Shown piece by piece: positions 9,350 to 21,800 of a stretch of 64,000 bases of DNA (positions are counted from its first letter, which is position 1; each line of letters opens with the position of its first letter). Position numbers and translations under genes: made by a program. The notes under the pieces are model-generated. The model was not told the origin of the DNA. It ran no database searches and was given only the letters and a program-made list of their open reading frames with translations. Origin of the DNA: Panorpa germanica. Lineage: Eukaryota; Arthropoda; Insecta; Mecoptera; Panorpidae. The DNA is taken from the NCBI GenBank assembly GCA_963678705.1, contig CAVMBN010000233.1, forward strand, positions 710,001 through 774,000, read 5' to 3'.

Positions 9350-11565
9350 TAATTGTATGTAAAAATGTATTTTTTTGTATAGAATGTCACGTTATCACCC
9401 ACTCTTAAGCTATTTTAAAGTAACAGAAATGTGTTATTATTTTAAAAATTTTATTTTTTTAGTTCCATCATTACTATTTTTGAGTAAGAAAGACACAGTT
9501 GGTACAACTGCATGTACAAAAAATATAAAAGTTAATAATAATTTTAATTTTAAATTATATATAGCAGCACTTGTGTATACAAATGTGCATTATAAAATAA
9601 AAACAAAATTTTATAACTTTTAACCATATATTTGTATGTAAAAATTTATTTTTTTGTATAGAATTTCACTTTATCACCCAATCTTAATGTATTTTAAAGT
9701 AACAGAAATGTATTAATTTTTTTTAATTTTTAATTTTTTAGTTCCTTAACTACTATTTTTAAATAAAAAAGACACAGTTGGTACAACTGCAAGTATAAAA
9801 AATATAAAAGTTAATAATTTCAATTTCATATTATATATAGCAGCACTTGTGTGAACAAATGTACATGTTAAAATAAAAAAATAATTAAATAACTTTTAAC
9901 CATATAATTGTATGTAAAAATGTATTTTTTTGTAAAGAATGTCACGTTATCACCCACTCTTAAGCTATTTCAAAGTAACAGAAATGTGTTATTATTTTAA
10001 AATTTTTATTTTTTTAGTTCCATCATTACTATTTTTGAGTAAAAAAGACACAGTTGGTACAACTGCAAGTACAAAAAATATAAAAGTTAATAATAATTTT
10101 AATTTCATATTATATATAGCAGCACTTGTGTATACAAATGTGCATGATAGAATAAAAACAAAATTTTATAACTTTTAACCATATATTTGTATGTAAAAAT
10201 TAATCTTTTTGTATAGAATTTTACTTTATCACCTAATCTTAATGTATTTTAAAGTAACAGATATGTATTAATTTTTTTTAATTTTTCATTTTTTAGTTCC
10301 TTAACTACTATTTTTGAGTAAAAAAGACAGTTAATACAACTGCAAGTATAAAAAATATAAAAGTTAATAATTTCAATTTCATATTATATATAGCAGCACT
10401 TGTGTAAACAAATGTACATGTTAAAATAAAAAAATAATTAAATAACTTTTAGCCATATAATTGTATGTAAAAATGTATTTTTTTGTATAGAATGTCACGT
10501 TATCACCCACTCTTAAGCTATTTTAAAGTAACAGAAATGTGTTATTATTTTAAAAATTTTATTTTTTTAGTTCCATCATTACTATTTTTGAGTAAGAAAG
10601 ACACAGTTGGTACAACTGCATGTACAAAAAATATAAAAGTTAATAATAATTTTAATTTTAAATTATATATAGCAGCACTTGTGTATACAAATGTGCATTA
10701 TAAAATAAAAACAAAATTTTATAACTTTTAACCATATATTTGTATGTAAAAATTTATTTTTTTGTATAGAATTTCACTTTATCACCCAATCTTAATGTAT
10801 TTTAAAGTAACAGAAATGTATTAATTTTTTTTAATTTTTAATTTTTTAGTTCCTTAACTACTATTTTTAAATAAAAAAGACACAGTTGGTACAACTGCAA
10901 GTATAAAAAATATAAAAGTTAATAATTTCAATTTCATATTATATATAGCAGCACTTGTGTGAACAAATGTACATGTTAAAATAAAAAAATAATTAAATAA
11001 CTTTTAACCATATAATTGTATGTAAAAATGTATTTTTTTGTAAAGAATGTCACGTTATCACCCACTCTTAAGCTATTTCAAAGTAACAGAAATGTGTTAT
11101 TATTTTAAAATTTTTATTTTTTTAGTTCCATCATTACTATTTTTGAGTAAAAAAGACACAGTTGGTACAACTGCAAGTACAAAAAATATAAAAGTTAATA
11201 ATAATTTTAATTTCATATTATATATAGCAGCACTTGTGTATACAAATGTGCATGATAGAATAAAAACAAAATTTTATAACTTTTAACCATATATTTGTAT
11301 GTAAAAATTAATCTTTTTGTATAGAATTTTACTTTATCACCTAATCTTAATGTATTTTAAAGTAACAGATATGTATTAATTTTTTTTAATTTTTCATTTT
11401 TTAGTTCCTTAACTACTATTTTTGAGTAAAAAAGACAGTTAATACAACTGCAAGTATAAAAAATATAAAAGTTAATAATTTCAATTTCATATTATATATA
11501 GCAGCACTTGTGTAAACAAATGTACATGTTAAAATAAAAAAATAATTAAATAACTTTTAGCCATA
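9350..11565 (+). repeat. 1,108-bp tandem higher-order duplication
   Basis: Units of about 9350-10457 and 10458-11565 match with no difference that I noticed, including private variants such as the CATGTACAAAAAATA form, the TTTTTAAATAAAAAAGAC form and CACCTAATC. The unit holds four monomers. The copies part ways near 11590, where the left unit runs into GTATAG and the right into GTAAAG. Boundaries are approximate to a few tens of bases. Confidence 0.85.
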
Positions 11566-12681
11566 TAATTGTATGTAAAAATGTATTTTTTTGTAAAGAA
11601 TGTCACGTTATCACCCACTCTTAAGCTATTTTAAAGTAACAGAAATGTGTTATTATTTTAAAAATTTTATTTTTTTAATTCGATCATTACTATTTTTGAG
11701 TAAGAAAGACACAGTTGGTACAACTGCAAGTACAAAAAATATAAAAATTAATAATAATTTTAATTTCATATTAAATATAGCAGCACTTGTGTATACAAAT
11801 GTGCATGAAAAAATAAAAACAAAATTTTAAAACTTTTAACCATATATTTGTATGTAAAAATTTATTTTTTTGTATAGAATTTCACTTTACCACACAATCT
11901 AAATGTATTTTAAAGTAACAGAAATGTATTATTATTTTAAAATTTTTATTTATTTAGTTCCATTACTACAATTTTTGTGTAAAAAAGACACAGTTGGTAC
12001 AACTGCAAGTATAAAAAATATAAAAGTTAATAATTTCAATTTCATATTATATATAGCAGCACTTGTGTGAACAAATGTACATGTTAAAATAAAAAAAAAC
12101 TATTTAATAACTTTTAGCCATATAATTGTATGTAAAAATGTATTTTTTTGTATAGAATGTCACGTTATCACCCACTCTTAAGCTATTTTAAAGTAACAGA
12201 AATGTGTTATTTTTTTAAAAATTTTATTTTTTTAGTTCCATCATTACTATTTTTAAGTAAAAATGACACAGTTGATACAACTGCAAGTACAAAAATACAA
12301 AAGTTAATAATAATTTTAATTTCATATTATATATAGCAGCACTTGTGTGAACAAATGTGCATGTTATAATAAAAAAAACTATATAATAACTTTTAACCAT
12401 ATAATTGTATGTAAAAATGTATTTTTTTGTATATAATGTTACGTTATCACCCACTCTTAAGCTATTTTAAAGTAACAGAAATATGTTATTATTTTAAAAA
12501 TTTTATTTTTTTAGTTCCATTATTACTATTTTTGAGTAGAAAAGACACAGTTGGTACAACTGCAAGTACAAAAAATATAAAAGTTAATAATTTCAATTCC
12601 ATATTATATAAAGCAGCACTTGTGTAAACAAATGTACATGTTAAAATAAAAAAAATAATTAAATAACTTTTAACCATATAA

Positions 12682-12936
12682 AATTACAAAACATTCCAAC
12701 AGTATTGTTAATTCATGATTATCTCAAAGACTTGATTTATTATTTTATTTAATAAACTAGTTCAAAGCTATTGTTATTAAATTCTATAACAACAATCGAA
12801 GCGTTGATAGTTACACTAAATATTTTAATTGTATAAGAAATTTTGTCTGATGACTTTTTGTATAATTTCAGTCTGAGGACTTATTATTTAATAAAATATA
12901 TAATGTAAAACTGTGCATATAATCTCTGTTACAATA
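12682..12936 (+). repeat. 5' LTR of Copia A (first six bases missing)
   Basis: Starts AATTACAAAACATTCC, where the 3' LTR has TGTTGG before AATTACA, and ends TCTGTTACAATA. 255 bp against 261 for its partner. Its upstream half is unlike the LTRs of Copia B and C, but it shares their ends and the GTCTGAGGACTTATT core. Confidence 0.9.
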
Positions 12937-12952
12937 GGTTATGGGCCCAGGC
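12937..12952 (+). other. Copia A primer-binding site
   Basis: GGTTATGGGCCCAGGC is complementary to the anticodon arm of initiator tRNA-Met and directly follows the LTR, as in Drosophila copia. Confidence 0.85.
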
Positions 12953-12971
12953 TTTAATTAAAAAAATTAAT

Positions 12972-15900
12972 ATGACGACATCAGTGAGTGCTACAAGATT
13001 TGAGCTGTTGAGTAAGGACAATTATGAAGCCTGGAAAATTCATGTTGAGGCGCTATTGATCAAAAATGATTTGTGGGAATATGTCAGTGGTGAAAAACCG
13101 ATTCCTGTTGCTGCGGAAAAAAATCAAGAAGAAAGAAATGGATGGATAAAAATTGATCGTAAAGCTAAGTCAGAAGTAATATTAGCAATTAGTTCAACGG
13201 AATTGCAGCATGTCCGAGGTTGTAATACTTCTCATGAAGTTTGGCAAAAACTTGCCTCAGTTTATGCTTCCAAAGGACCTGCAAGAAAAGCTTTATTACT
13301 TAAGCAACTTATGCTTCACAAGATGTCTGAAGGTGGTGATGTCAGGGATCATGTAAACAAGTTTTCGGATATAGTTGATCGACTTGGAGCTATGGATATT
13401 GAAGTGAATAAAGATTTATTGTCTGTAATGTTATTATATAGTCTACCAGATTGCTATGAAGGTTTTAAATGTGCTATGGAATCACGTGATGAACTCTTGG
13501 AGGTTGAAGCTCTTAAGGTTAAGATACTTGAGAAGAGTGAAATTGGTTCAAATTCAGTTGTTGAGTTAGCTGGAAATGTAAGGGCTGAAAATCAACCGAG
13601 TTACAAAAATATTTTTAAAGGATATTGTTTTAAATGTGGAAAACAAGGACATAAGTCTTCTGAATGTCCAACTCAATTGAAACCAAATTTCAGAAGAAAT
13701 GGACCAGATAGACAGAATAGATACACACAAGAAAACCAATGTTCTCAAGCGGATGATGATACTTTTGCAGTATTTAATGTTGAATTTGCTGGTAGTGTTC
13801 CAAGTTGTCGACCTTGGATTCTTGATAGTGGCTGTACAACACATTTATGTGGTGATAAACAATTATTTAAGTCTTTAAATGAAGAAATTAGTGGGAAAAT
13901 AAATTTGGCTAATCAAGCAAGTAGTGAAATCAAAGGAAAAGGTACTGTTAATTTGTCGATTAGTAATGGTAAACAGCTGAGGTCAGTAGATTTTTCAAAC
14001 ACATTATTTGTACCAGATTTAAGGTCAAATCTAGTATCAGTTGCTAAAATTACTAATAAGGATCATGAAATTCTATTTAAAAAAGATTCAGCTGTAATTA
14101 TGGATATGACTGGAAATGTTAAATTTGTTGCTGAAAGGCGTGGTGATCTCTATTATTTACAAGAAGGTAATGAAGAAGCTTGTATTGGAGAAGATAAAGC
14201 TAATTCTGAGTTATTGATGTGGCATTGTCGTATGGGTCATTTAAATGCTAAGGATTTATTTCGGGTGATTAATCAGAATACTACAAGTAAAGTAACCTCT
14301 GAACAATTGAAATGTTTGTCAAGATGTGAAGTGTGTCTACGAGGCAAGATGACAGGGTTACCGTTTTCAGGAAGTGAACGACAGAGTGAAGAACTTCTTG
14401 AAATAGTTCATACAGATATTGTTGGACCGTTTAGGACACAATCAGTGAATGGAGCAAAATATTTTATTACATTTATTGATGATTATTCTCGATGGTGTGA
14501 AGTATACTTTCTTAAACAGAAGAGTGGTGCACTAGAAGCTTTCAAAATGTATCAAAATCAAGCTGAACGTATGACAGGGAAGAAGATTAAGTATCTTCAA
14601 AGTGATAATGGTAAAGAGTATTGTAATACTGAGATGGATTCTTTCCTGCGTAATCAAGGTATTCAACGTCGATTAAGTGTTGTTGCTGAACGTTTAAATC
14701 GAACATTAGTTGAAATGGGACGATGTTTATTACTTCAATCAAATTTATCGGATATGTTTTGGACTGATGCTGTAGCTACAGCATGTCATTTGAGAAACAG
14801 ATGTCCTTCAAGAAGTATTAATGGAGATACTCCTTATCAGAGATGGTTCAACAGGGATAAAGTTCATTTAAATTATTTACGAGCATTTGGATCAACTGTA
14901 TATGTCTTAGATAAAGATCCAACAAAAGGCAAATTATCTGATAGATCAATGAAAGGAATTTTTGTAGGTTATCCACGTGAATTAAAAGGATACAGAATTT
15001 GGTTACCAGAAAAGAGAAAATTTATTGTTGCTCGTGATGTGAAATTTATTGAAGATAATGTTACTACAGTTTTAAAGAACCAAGAGATTAAACAGCTGAT
15101 TATTAATGATTTTGAAAACAAGGATAAACCATGGATTGAATTGATAACAGGATTTAAAAATAGTAATGAGACAGAAACTTTAGATTGAATTCCAGAAGAA
15201 AATTTAGAAGATAATGAAGAAAATGAAAATTCATCTGGTATTCAATCATCTATTCAAGAAACTCCTAGAAGAAACTCAAGAGAATATACTAGAGAAGAAG
15301 GAAGAGGACCAGGAAGACCAAAATTAATTAAAACAGGTTTGAAAGGACGTCCCAGAAATTTTTTTTCAAAAGTTAATAATTGTGAAGTTAAAGAAAGGAT
15401 TGAATCTGATTCTAATGAAGATGATAATGATAATGATAATATATTTGTTGGAGTAGCTGAAGTTAAATTGGAAGATGCTATTAATTCTCAAGAGTGTGCT
15501 GAGTGGAAGAGAGCAATTAAATCAGAAGTCATAAGTTTATTAAAAAATGATACTTGGAATATTGTAAAATTACCTGAAGGTCAAAGTGTTGTGGGAAGTC
15601 GAATGATTTTAACAAATAAATTTGGATCAGATGGGCTTATTGAAAAAAGAAAAGCTCGTATTGTTGCAAAAGGTTATAGTCAGAAATATGGTATTGATTA
15701 TGATCAAACTTTTGCTCCAGTTGCAAGAATGGAATCAATGAGACTTTTAATTGCATTGTCTGTGGAATTAAAACTTGTAATAAGACAATTTGATGTTGTA
15801 ACTGCCTATTTAAATGGAATATTAGAAGAAAATGTTTATATGGAAATACCGGATATGCTACATGAAATTTTGATGTGGATAATTGATGATAGTCAGATGT

Positions 15901-16058
15901 CTGAAAAATTAAAAAATAAAGCTACAAAAATGTTAAAATGTATTGAAGAAGGAGGTGATGTATCAACTAATGAAATGGTTGCGGATATTTTAACAAAAGC
16001 ACTGCCAAGAGAGTTACATAAAAAATTCACTAAAGGATTGGGACTTCAAATTATTTAA
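12972..16058 (+). pseudogene. Copia A gag-pol, broken
   Basis: One frame from ATG 12972 to TAA 16058 with a single internal stop, TGA at 15186-15188 (Gly in copy B). Domains in order: gag, CX2CX4HX4C knuckle (CFKCGKQGHKSSEC), protease with DSG (WILDSGCTTHLCG), GAG-pre-integrase His/Cys region (HCRMGHL, CEVCLRGKM), integrase core (HTDIVGPF, LQSDNGKEY), linker and the first part of RT (YSQKYGIDYDQTFAPVARM). A 24-bp in-frame deletion near 14680 removes RTPQQNGV just before the integrase catalytic Glu region. At about 15961 the frame jumps from EEGGDV to STNEMVADILTKAL, so the RT active site and RNase H core are gone. The two sides share ATGT at that junction, judged from copies B and C. Confidence 0.9.
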
Positions 16059-16078
16059 ATTGTTGAAATGAATGTCTT

Positions 16079-16087
16079 GAGGGGGTG
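16079..16087 (+). other. Copia A polypurine tract
   Basis: GAGGGGGTG immediately before the 3' LTR. The same sequence occupies this place in copies B and C. Confidence 0.85.
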
Positions 16088-16348
16088 TGTTGGAATTACA
16101 AGACATTCCAACAGTATTGTTAATTCATGATTATCTCAAAGACTTGATTTATTATTTTATTTAATAAACTAGTTCAAAGCTATTGTTATTAAATTCTATA
16201 ACAACAATCAAGGCGTTGATAGTTACACTAAATATTTTAATTGTATAAGAAATTTTGTCTGATGACTTTTTGTATAATTTCAGTCTGAGGACTTATTAAT
16301 TAATAAAATATATAATGTAAAACTGTGCATATAATCTCTGTTACAATA
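16088..16348 (+). repeat. 3' LTR of Copia A
   Basis: 261 bp, beginning TGTTGGAATTACAAG and ending TTACAATA, so the termini are TG and TA where TG...CA is usual. Satellite resumes at 16349. Confidence 0.92.
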
Positions 16349-19300
16349 TAATTGTATGTAAAAATATATTTTTTTGTAAAGAATGTCACGTTATCACCCA
16401 CTCTTAAGCTATTTTAAAGTAACAGAAATGTGTTATTATTCTAAAAATTTAATTTTTTTAGTTCCATCATTACTATTTTTGAGTAAAAAAGATTCCGTCA
16501 ATACTATTTTTGAGTAGAAAAGACACAGTTGGTACAACTGCAAGTACAAAAAATATAAAAGTTAATAATTTCAATTCCATATTATATATAGCAGCACTTG
16601 TGTGAACAAATGTACATGTTAAAATAAAAAAATAATTAAATAACTTTTAACCATATAATTGTATGTATAAATATTTTTTTTTGTAAAGAATGTCACGTTA
16701 TCACCCACTCTTAAGCTATTTTAAAGTAACAGAAATGTGTTATTATTCTAAAAATTTTATTTTTTTAGTTCCATCATTACTATTTTTAAGTAAAAAAGAC
16801 AGTTGGTACAACTGCACGTACAAAAAATATAAAAGTTATTATTAATTTTATTTTTATATTATATATAGCAGCACTTGTGTGAACAAATGTGCATGTTATA
16901 ATAAAAAAAAAACTATTTAATAACTTTTAATCATATAATTGTATGTAAAAATGTATTTTTTTGTATAGAATGTCACGTTATCACCCACCCTTAAGCTATT
17001 TTAAAGTAACAGAAATGTGTTATTATTTTAAAAATTTTATTTTTTTAGTTCCATCATTACTATTTTTGAGTAAAAAAGACACAGTTGGTACAACTGCAAG
17101 TACAAAAAATATAAAAGTATGTAAAAATTTATTTTTTTCTATAGAATTTCACTTTATCACCCAATCTTAATGTATTTTAAAGTAACAGAAATGTATTAAT
17201 TTTTTATAATTTTTAATTTTTTAGTTTCTTAACTACTATTTTTGAGTAAAAAAGACACAGTTGGTACAACTGCAAGTATAAAAAAAAAAAAAGTTAATAA
17301 TTTTAATTTCATATTATATATAGCAGCACTTGTGTGAACAAATGTACATGTTAAAATAATAAAATAATTAAATAACTTTTAACCATATAATTGTATGTAA
17401 AAATATATTTTTTTGTAAAGAATGTCACGTTATCACCCACTCTTAAGCTATTTTAAAGTAACAGAAATGTGTTATTATTCTAAAAATTTTATTTTTTTAG
17501 TTCCATCATTACTATTTTTGAGTAAAAAAGATTCCGTCATTACTATTTTTGAGTAGAAAAGACACAGTTGGTACAACTGCAAGTACAAAAAATATAAAAG
17601 TTAATAATAATTTTAATTTCATATTATATATAGCAGCACTTGTGTATACAAATGTGCATGATGAAATTAAAACAAAATTTTATAACTTTTAACCATGTAT
17701 TTGTATGTAAAAATTTATTTTTTTGTATAGAATTTCACTTTATCACCCAATTTAAATGTATTTTAAAGTAACAGAAATGCATTAATTTTTTTTAATTTTT
17801 AATTTTTTAGTTCCTTCACTACTATTTTTGAGTAAAAAAGACACAGTTAATACAACTGCAAGTATAAAAAATATAAAAGTTAATAATTTCAATTTTATAT
17901 TATATATAGCAGCAATTGTGTAAACAAATGTACATGTTAAAATAAAAAAAAAATTAAATATCTTTTAACAATATAATTGTATGTAAAAAAGTATTTTTTT
18001 GTAAAGAATGTCACGTTATCACCCACTCTTAAGCTATTTTAATGTAAAAGAAATGTGTTATTATTTAAAAAAAATTATTTTTTTAGTTCCATCATTACTA
18101 TTTTTGAGTAAAAAAGACACAGTTGGTACAACTGCAAGTACAAAAAATATAAAAGTTAATAATAATTTTAATTTCATATTATATATAGCAGCACTTGTGT
18201 ATACAAATGTGCATGATAAAATAAAAACAAAATTTTATAACTTTTAACCATATATTTGTATGTAAAAATTAATTTTTTTGTATTGAATTTTACTTTATCA
18301 CCCAATCTTAATGTATTTTAAAGTAACAGATATGTATTAATTTTTTTTAATTTTTAAGTTTTTAGTTCCTTAACTACTATTTTTGAGTAAAAAAGACACA
18401 GTTAATACAACTGCAAGTATAAAAAATATAAAAGTTAATAATTTCAATTTCATATTATATATAGCAGCACTTGTGTTAACAAATATACATGTTAAAATAA
18501 AAAAAAAAATTAAATAACTTTTAACTATATAATTGTTTGTAAAAATGTATTTTTTTGTGAAGAATGTCACGTTATCACCCACTCTTAAGCTATTTTAAAG
18601 TAACAGAAATGTGTTATTATTTTAAAAATTTTATTTTTTTAGTTCCATCATTACTATTTTTAAGTAAAAAAGACAGTTGGTACAACTGCAAGTACAAAAA
18701 ATATAAAAGTTAATAATAATTTTAATTTCATATTATATATAGCAGCACTTGTGTATACAAATGTGCATGATAAAATAAAAACCAAATTTTATAACTTATA
18801 ACCACATATTTGTATAAAAATTTATTTTTTTGTATTGAATTTCACTTTATCACCCATTCTTAATGTATTTTAAAGTAACAGAAATGTATTAATTTATTTT
18901 TATTTTTAATTTTCAATTTCCTTAACTACTATTTTTGAGTAAAAAAGACACAGTTGGTACAACTGCAAGTATAAAAAATATAAAAGTTAATAATTTCAAT
19001 TTCATATTATATATAGCAGCACTTGTGTGAACAAATGTACATGTTAAAATAAAAAAAAAATTAAATAACTTTTAACCATATAACTGTATGTAAAAATGTA
19101 TTTTTTTGTCAAGAATGTCACGTTATCACCCACTCTTAAGCTATTTCAAAGTAACAGAAATGTGTTAATATTTTAAAATTTTTATTTTTTTAGTTTCATC
19201 ATTACTATTTTTGAGTAAAAAAGACACAGTTGGTACAACTGCAAGTACAAAAAATATAAAAGTTAATAATAATTTTAATTTCATATTATATATAACAGCA

Positions 19301-20689
19301 CTTGTGTATACAAATGAGCATGATAAAATAAAAACAAATTTTTATAACTTTTAACCATATATTTGTATGTAAAAATTAATTTTTTTGTATAGAATTTTAC
19401 TTTATCACCCAATCTTAATGTATTTTAAAGTAACAGATATGTATTAATTTTTTTTAATTTTTAAGTTTTTAGTTCCTTAACTACTATTTTTGAGTAAAAA
19501 AAACACAGTTAATACAACTGCAAGTATAAAAAATATAAAAGTTAATAATTTCAATTTCATATTATATATAGCAGCACTTGTGTGAACAAATATACATGTT
19601 AAAATAAAAAAAAAATTAAATAACTTTTAACTATATAATTGTTTGTAAAAATGTATTTTTTTGTAAAGAATGTCACGTTATCACCCACTCTTAAGCTATT
19701 TTAAAGTAACAGAAATATATTATTATTTTAAAAATTTTATTTTTTTAAATCCATCATTACTATTTTTGAGTAAAAAAGACACAGTTGGTACAACTGCAAG
19801 TACAAAAATTATAAAAGTTAATAATAATTTTAATTTCATATTATATATAGCAGCACTTGTGTATACAAATGTGCATGATAAAATAAAAACAAAATTTTTT
19901 AACTTTTAACCATATATTTGTATGTAAAAATTAATTTTCTTGTATAGAATTTCACTTTATCACCCAATCCTAATGTATTTTAAAGTAACAGAAATGTATT
20001 AATTTTTTTTTATTTTTAATTTTTTAGTTCCTTCACTACTATTTTTGAGTAAAAAAGACACAGTTATTACAACTGCAAGTTTAAAAAATATAAAAGTTAA
20101 TAATTTTAATTTCATATTATATATAGCAGCACTTGTGTGAACAAATGTACATTTTAAAATAAAAAAAAAATTAAATATCTTTTAACCATATAATTGTATG
20201 TAAAAATTTATCTTTTTGTATAGAATTTTACTTCACCACACAATCTAAATGTATTTTAAAGTAACAGAAATGAATTAATATTTTAAAATTTTTATTTTTT
20301 TAGTTTCATTACTACAATTTTTGTGTAAAAGAGACACAGTTAGTACAACTGCAAGTTCAAAAAATATAAAAGGTATTATTAATTTTAATTTCATATTATA
20401 TATAGCAGCACTTGTGTGAACAAATGTGCATGTTATAATAAAAAAAAAACTATTTAATAACTTTTAACCATATAATTGTATGTAGAAATGTATTTTTTTG
20501 TATTGAATGTCACGTTATCACCCACTCTTAAGCTAATTTAAAGTAACAGAAATGTGTTATTATTTTAAAAATTTTATTTTTTTAGTTCCATCATTACTAT
20601 TTTTGAGTAAAAAAGACACAGTTAGTACAACTGCAAGTACAAAAAATATAAAAGTTAATAATAATTTTAATTTCATATTATATATAGCA

Positions 20690-21800
20690 GCACTTGTGTG
20701 AATAAATGTACATGTTAAAATAAAAAAAAAAATTATTTACTCACTTTTAACAATAAAGTTGTATGTAAAAATTTATTTTTTTGTATAGAATTTCACTTTA
20801 ACACCCAATCTTAATGTACTTTAAAGTCACAGAAATGGTAATTTTCTTGAATTTTAAATTTTTTGGTTCATTCACTACTATTTTTAAGTGACAAAGACAC
20901 AGTTGGTACAACTGCAAGTATAAAAAATATAAATGTTAATAATAATTTTAATTTCATGTTATATATAGCAGCACTTGTATATACAAATGTACATGTTAAA
21001 ATAAAAAAAAAATTAAATAACTTTTAACCATATAATTGTATGTAAAAATGTATTTTTTTGTATAGAATGCCACGTTATCACTTACTCTTAAGCTATTTTA
21101 AAGTAACAGAAATGTGTTATTATTTTAAAAATTTAATTTTTTTAGTTCCATCACTACAATTTTTGTGTAAAAGAGACACAGTTAGTACAACAGTAAGTTT
21201 AAAAATTATAAAAGTTAATATTAATTTTAATTTCATATTATATATAGCAGCACTTGTGTGAACAAATGTGCATGTTATAATAAAAAGAGAACTATTTAAT
21301 AACTTTTAATTATATAATTGTATGTAAAAATGTATTTTTTTATATAGAATGTCACGTTATCACCCACTCTTAAGCTATTTTAAAGTAACAGAAATGTGTT
21401 ATTATTTTAAAAATTTTATTTTTTTAGTTTCATCACTACAATTTTTGTGTAAAAGAGACACAGTTAGTACAACTGCAAGTTTAAAAAATATAAAAGTTAT
21501 TATTAATTTTAATTTCATATTATATATACCAGCACTTGTGTGAACAAATGTGTATGTTATAATAAAAAAAAAACTATTTAATATTTTTTAACCATATAAT
21601 TGTATTTTTTTGTAAAGAATGTCACGTTATCACCCACTTTTAAGCTATTTTAAAGTAACAGAAATGTGTTATTATTTTAAATTTTTTATTTATTTAGTTT
21701 TATCACTACAATTTTTGTGTAAAAGAGACACAGTTAGTACAACTGCAAGTTTAAAAAATATAAAAGTTATTATTAATTTTAATTTCATATTATATATAGC
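20690..21800 (+). repeat. Higher-order block, first of three related copies
   Basis: A run carrying the private variants GAATGCCACGTTATCACTTA, ATACCAGCACTTGTG and a shortened ATTGTATTTTTTTGTA junction. It recurs at about 25415-26525 (offset 4,725), and its right part recurs again at about 32775-33600 (offset 7,009 from the second). Edges were judged by eye. Confidence 0.75.

Larger units (their letters stand above)
6335..12681 (+). repeat. Satellite array block 1 (about 282-bp monomer)
   Basis: Head-to-tail monomers of roughly 275-285 bp. Diagnostic tags are ATGTCACGTTATCACCCACT, AAAGTAACAGAAATG, GACACAGTTGGTACAACTGC and ATATATAGCAGCACTTGTGT. From about 7.1 kb many monomers alternate between a type with GAATGTCACG and a type with GAATTTCACTTTATCACCCAA, giving a dimer of about 560 bp (tags at 7679, 8243, 9375, 9939, 10483, 11047). 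The block holds a 1,108-bp tandem duplication, listed separately. No gene is seen. Short + strand ORFs are the repeating monomer frame. Confidence 0.95.
12682..16348 (+). mobile_element. Copia retrotransposon copy A, internally deleted
   Basis: 3.7 kb with 255/261-bp LTRs, a half-tRNA-Met primer site, one gag-pol frame and a purine tract. The two LTRs differ at four positions (about 1.6%), and the 5' LTR lacks its first six bases. The right flank starts TAATTG. The left flank and LTR fit a TAATT target duplication if eight bases (two of flank, six of LTR) were lost at the left junction. The RT catalytic core and nearly all of RNase H are deleted, so the copy is non-autonomous. Confidence 0.93.

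Noticed and set aside
13566-13844. 92-codon antisense ORF, also seen at 53866-54144
   Set aside because: It lies opposite the Copia knuckle-protease region and appears in two copies only because that region is conserved.
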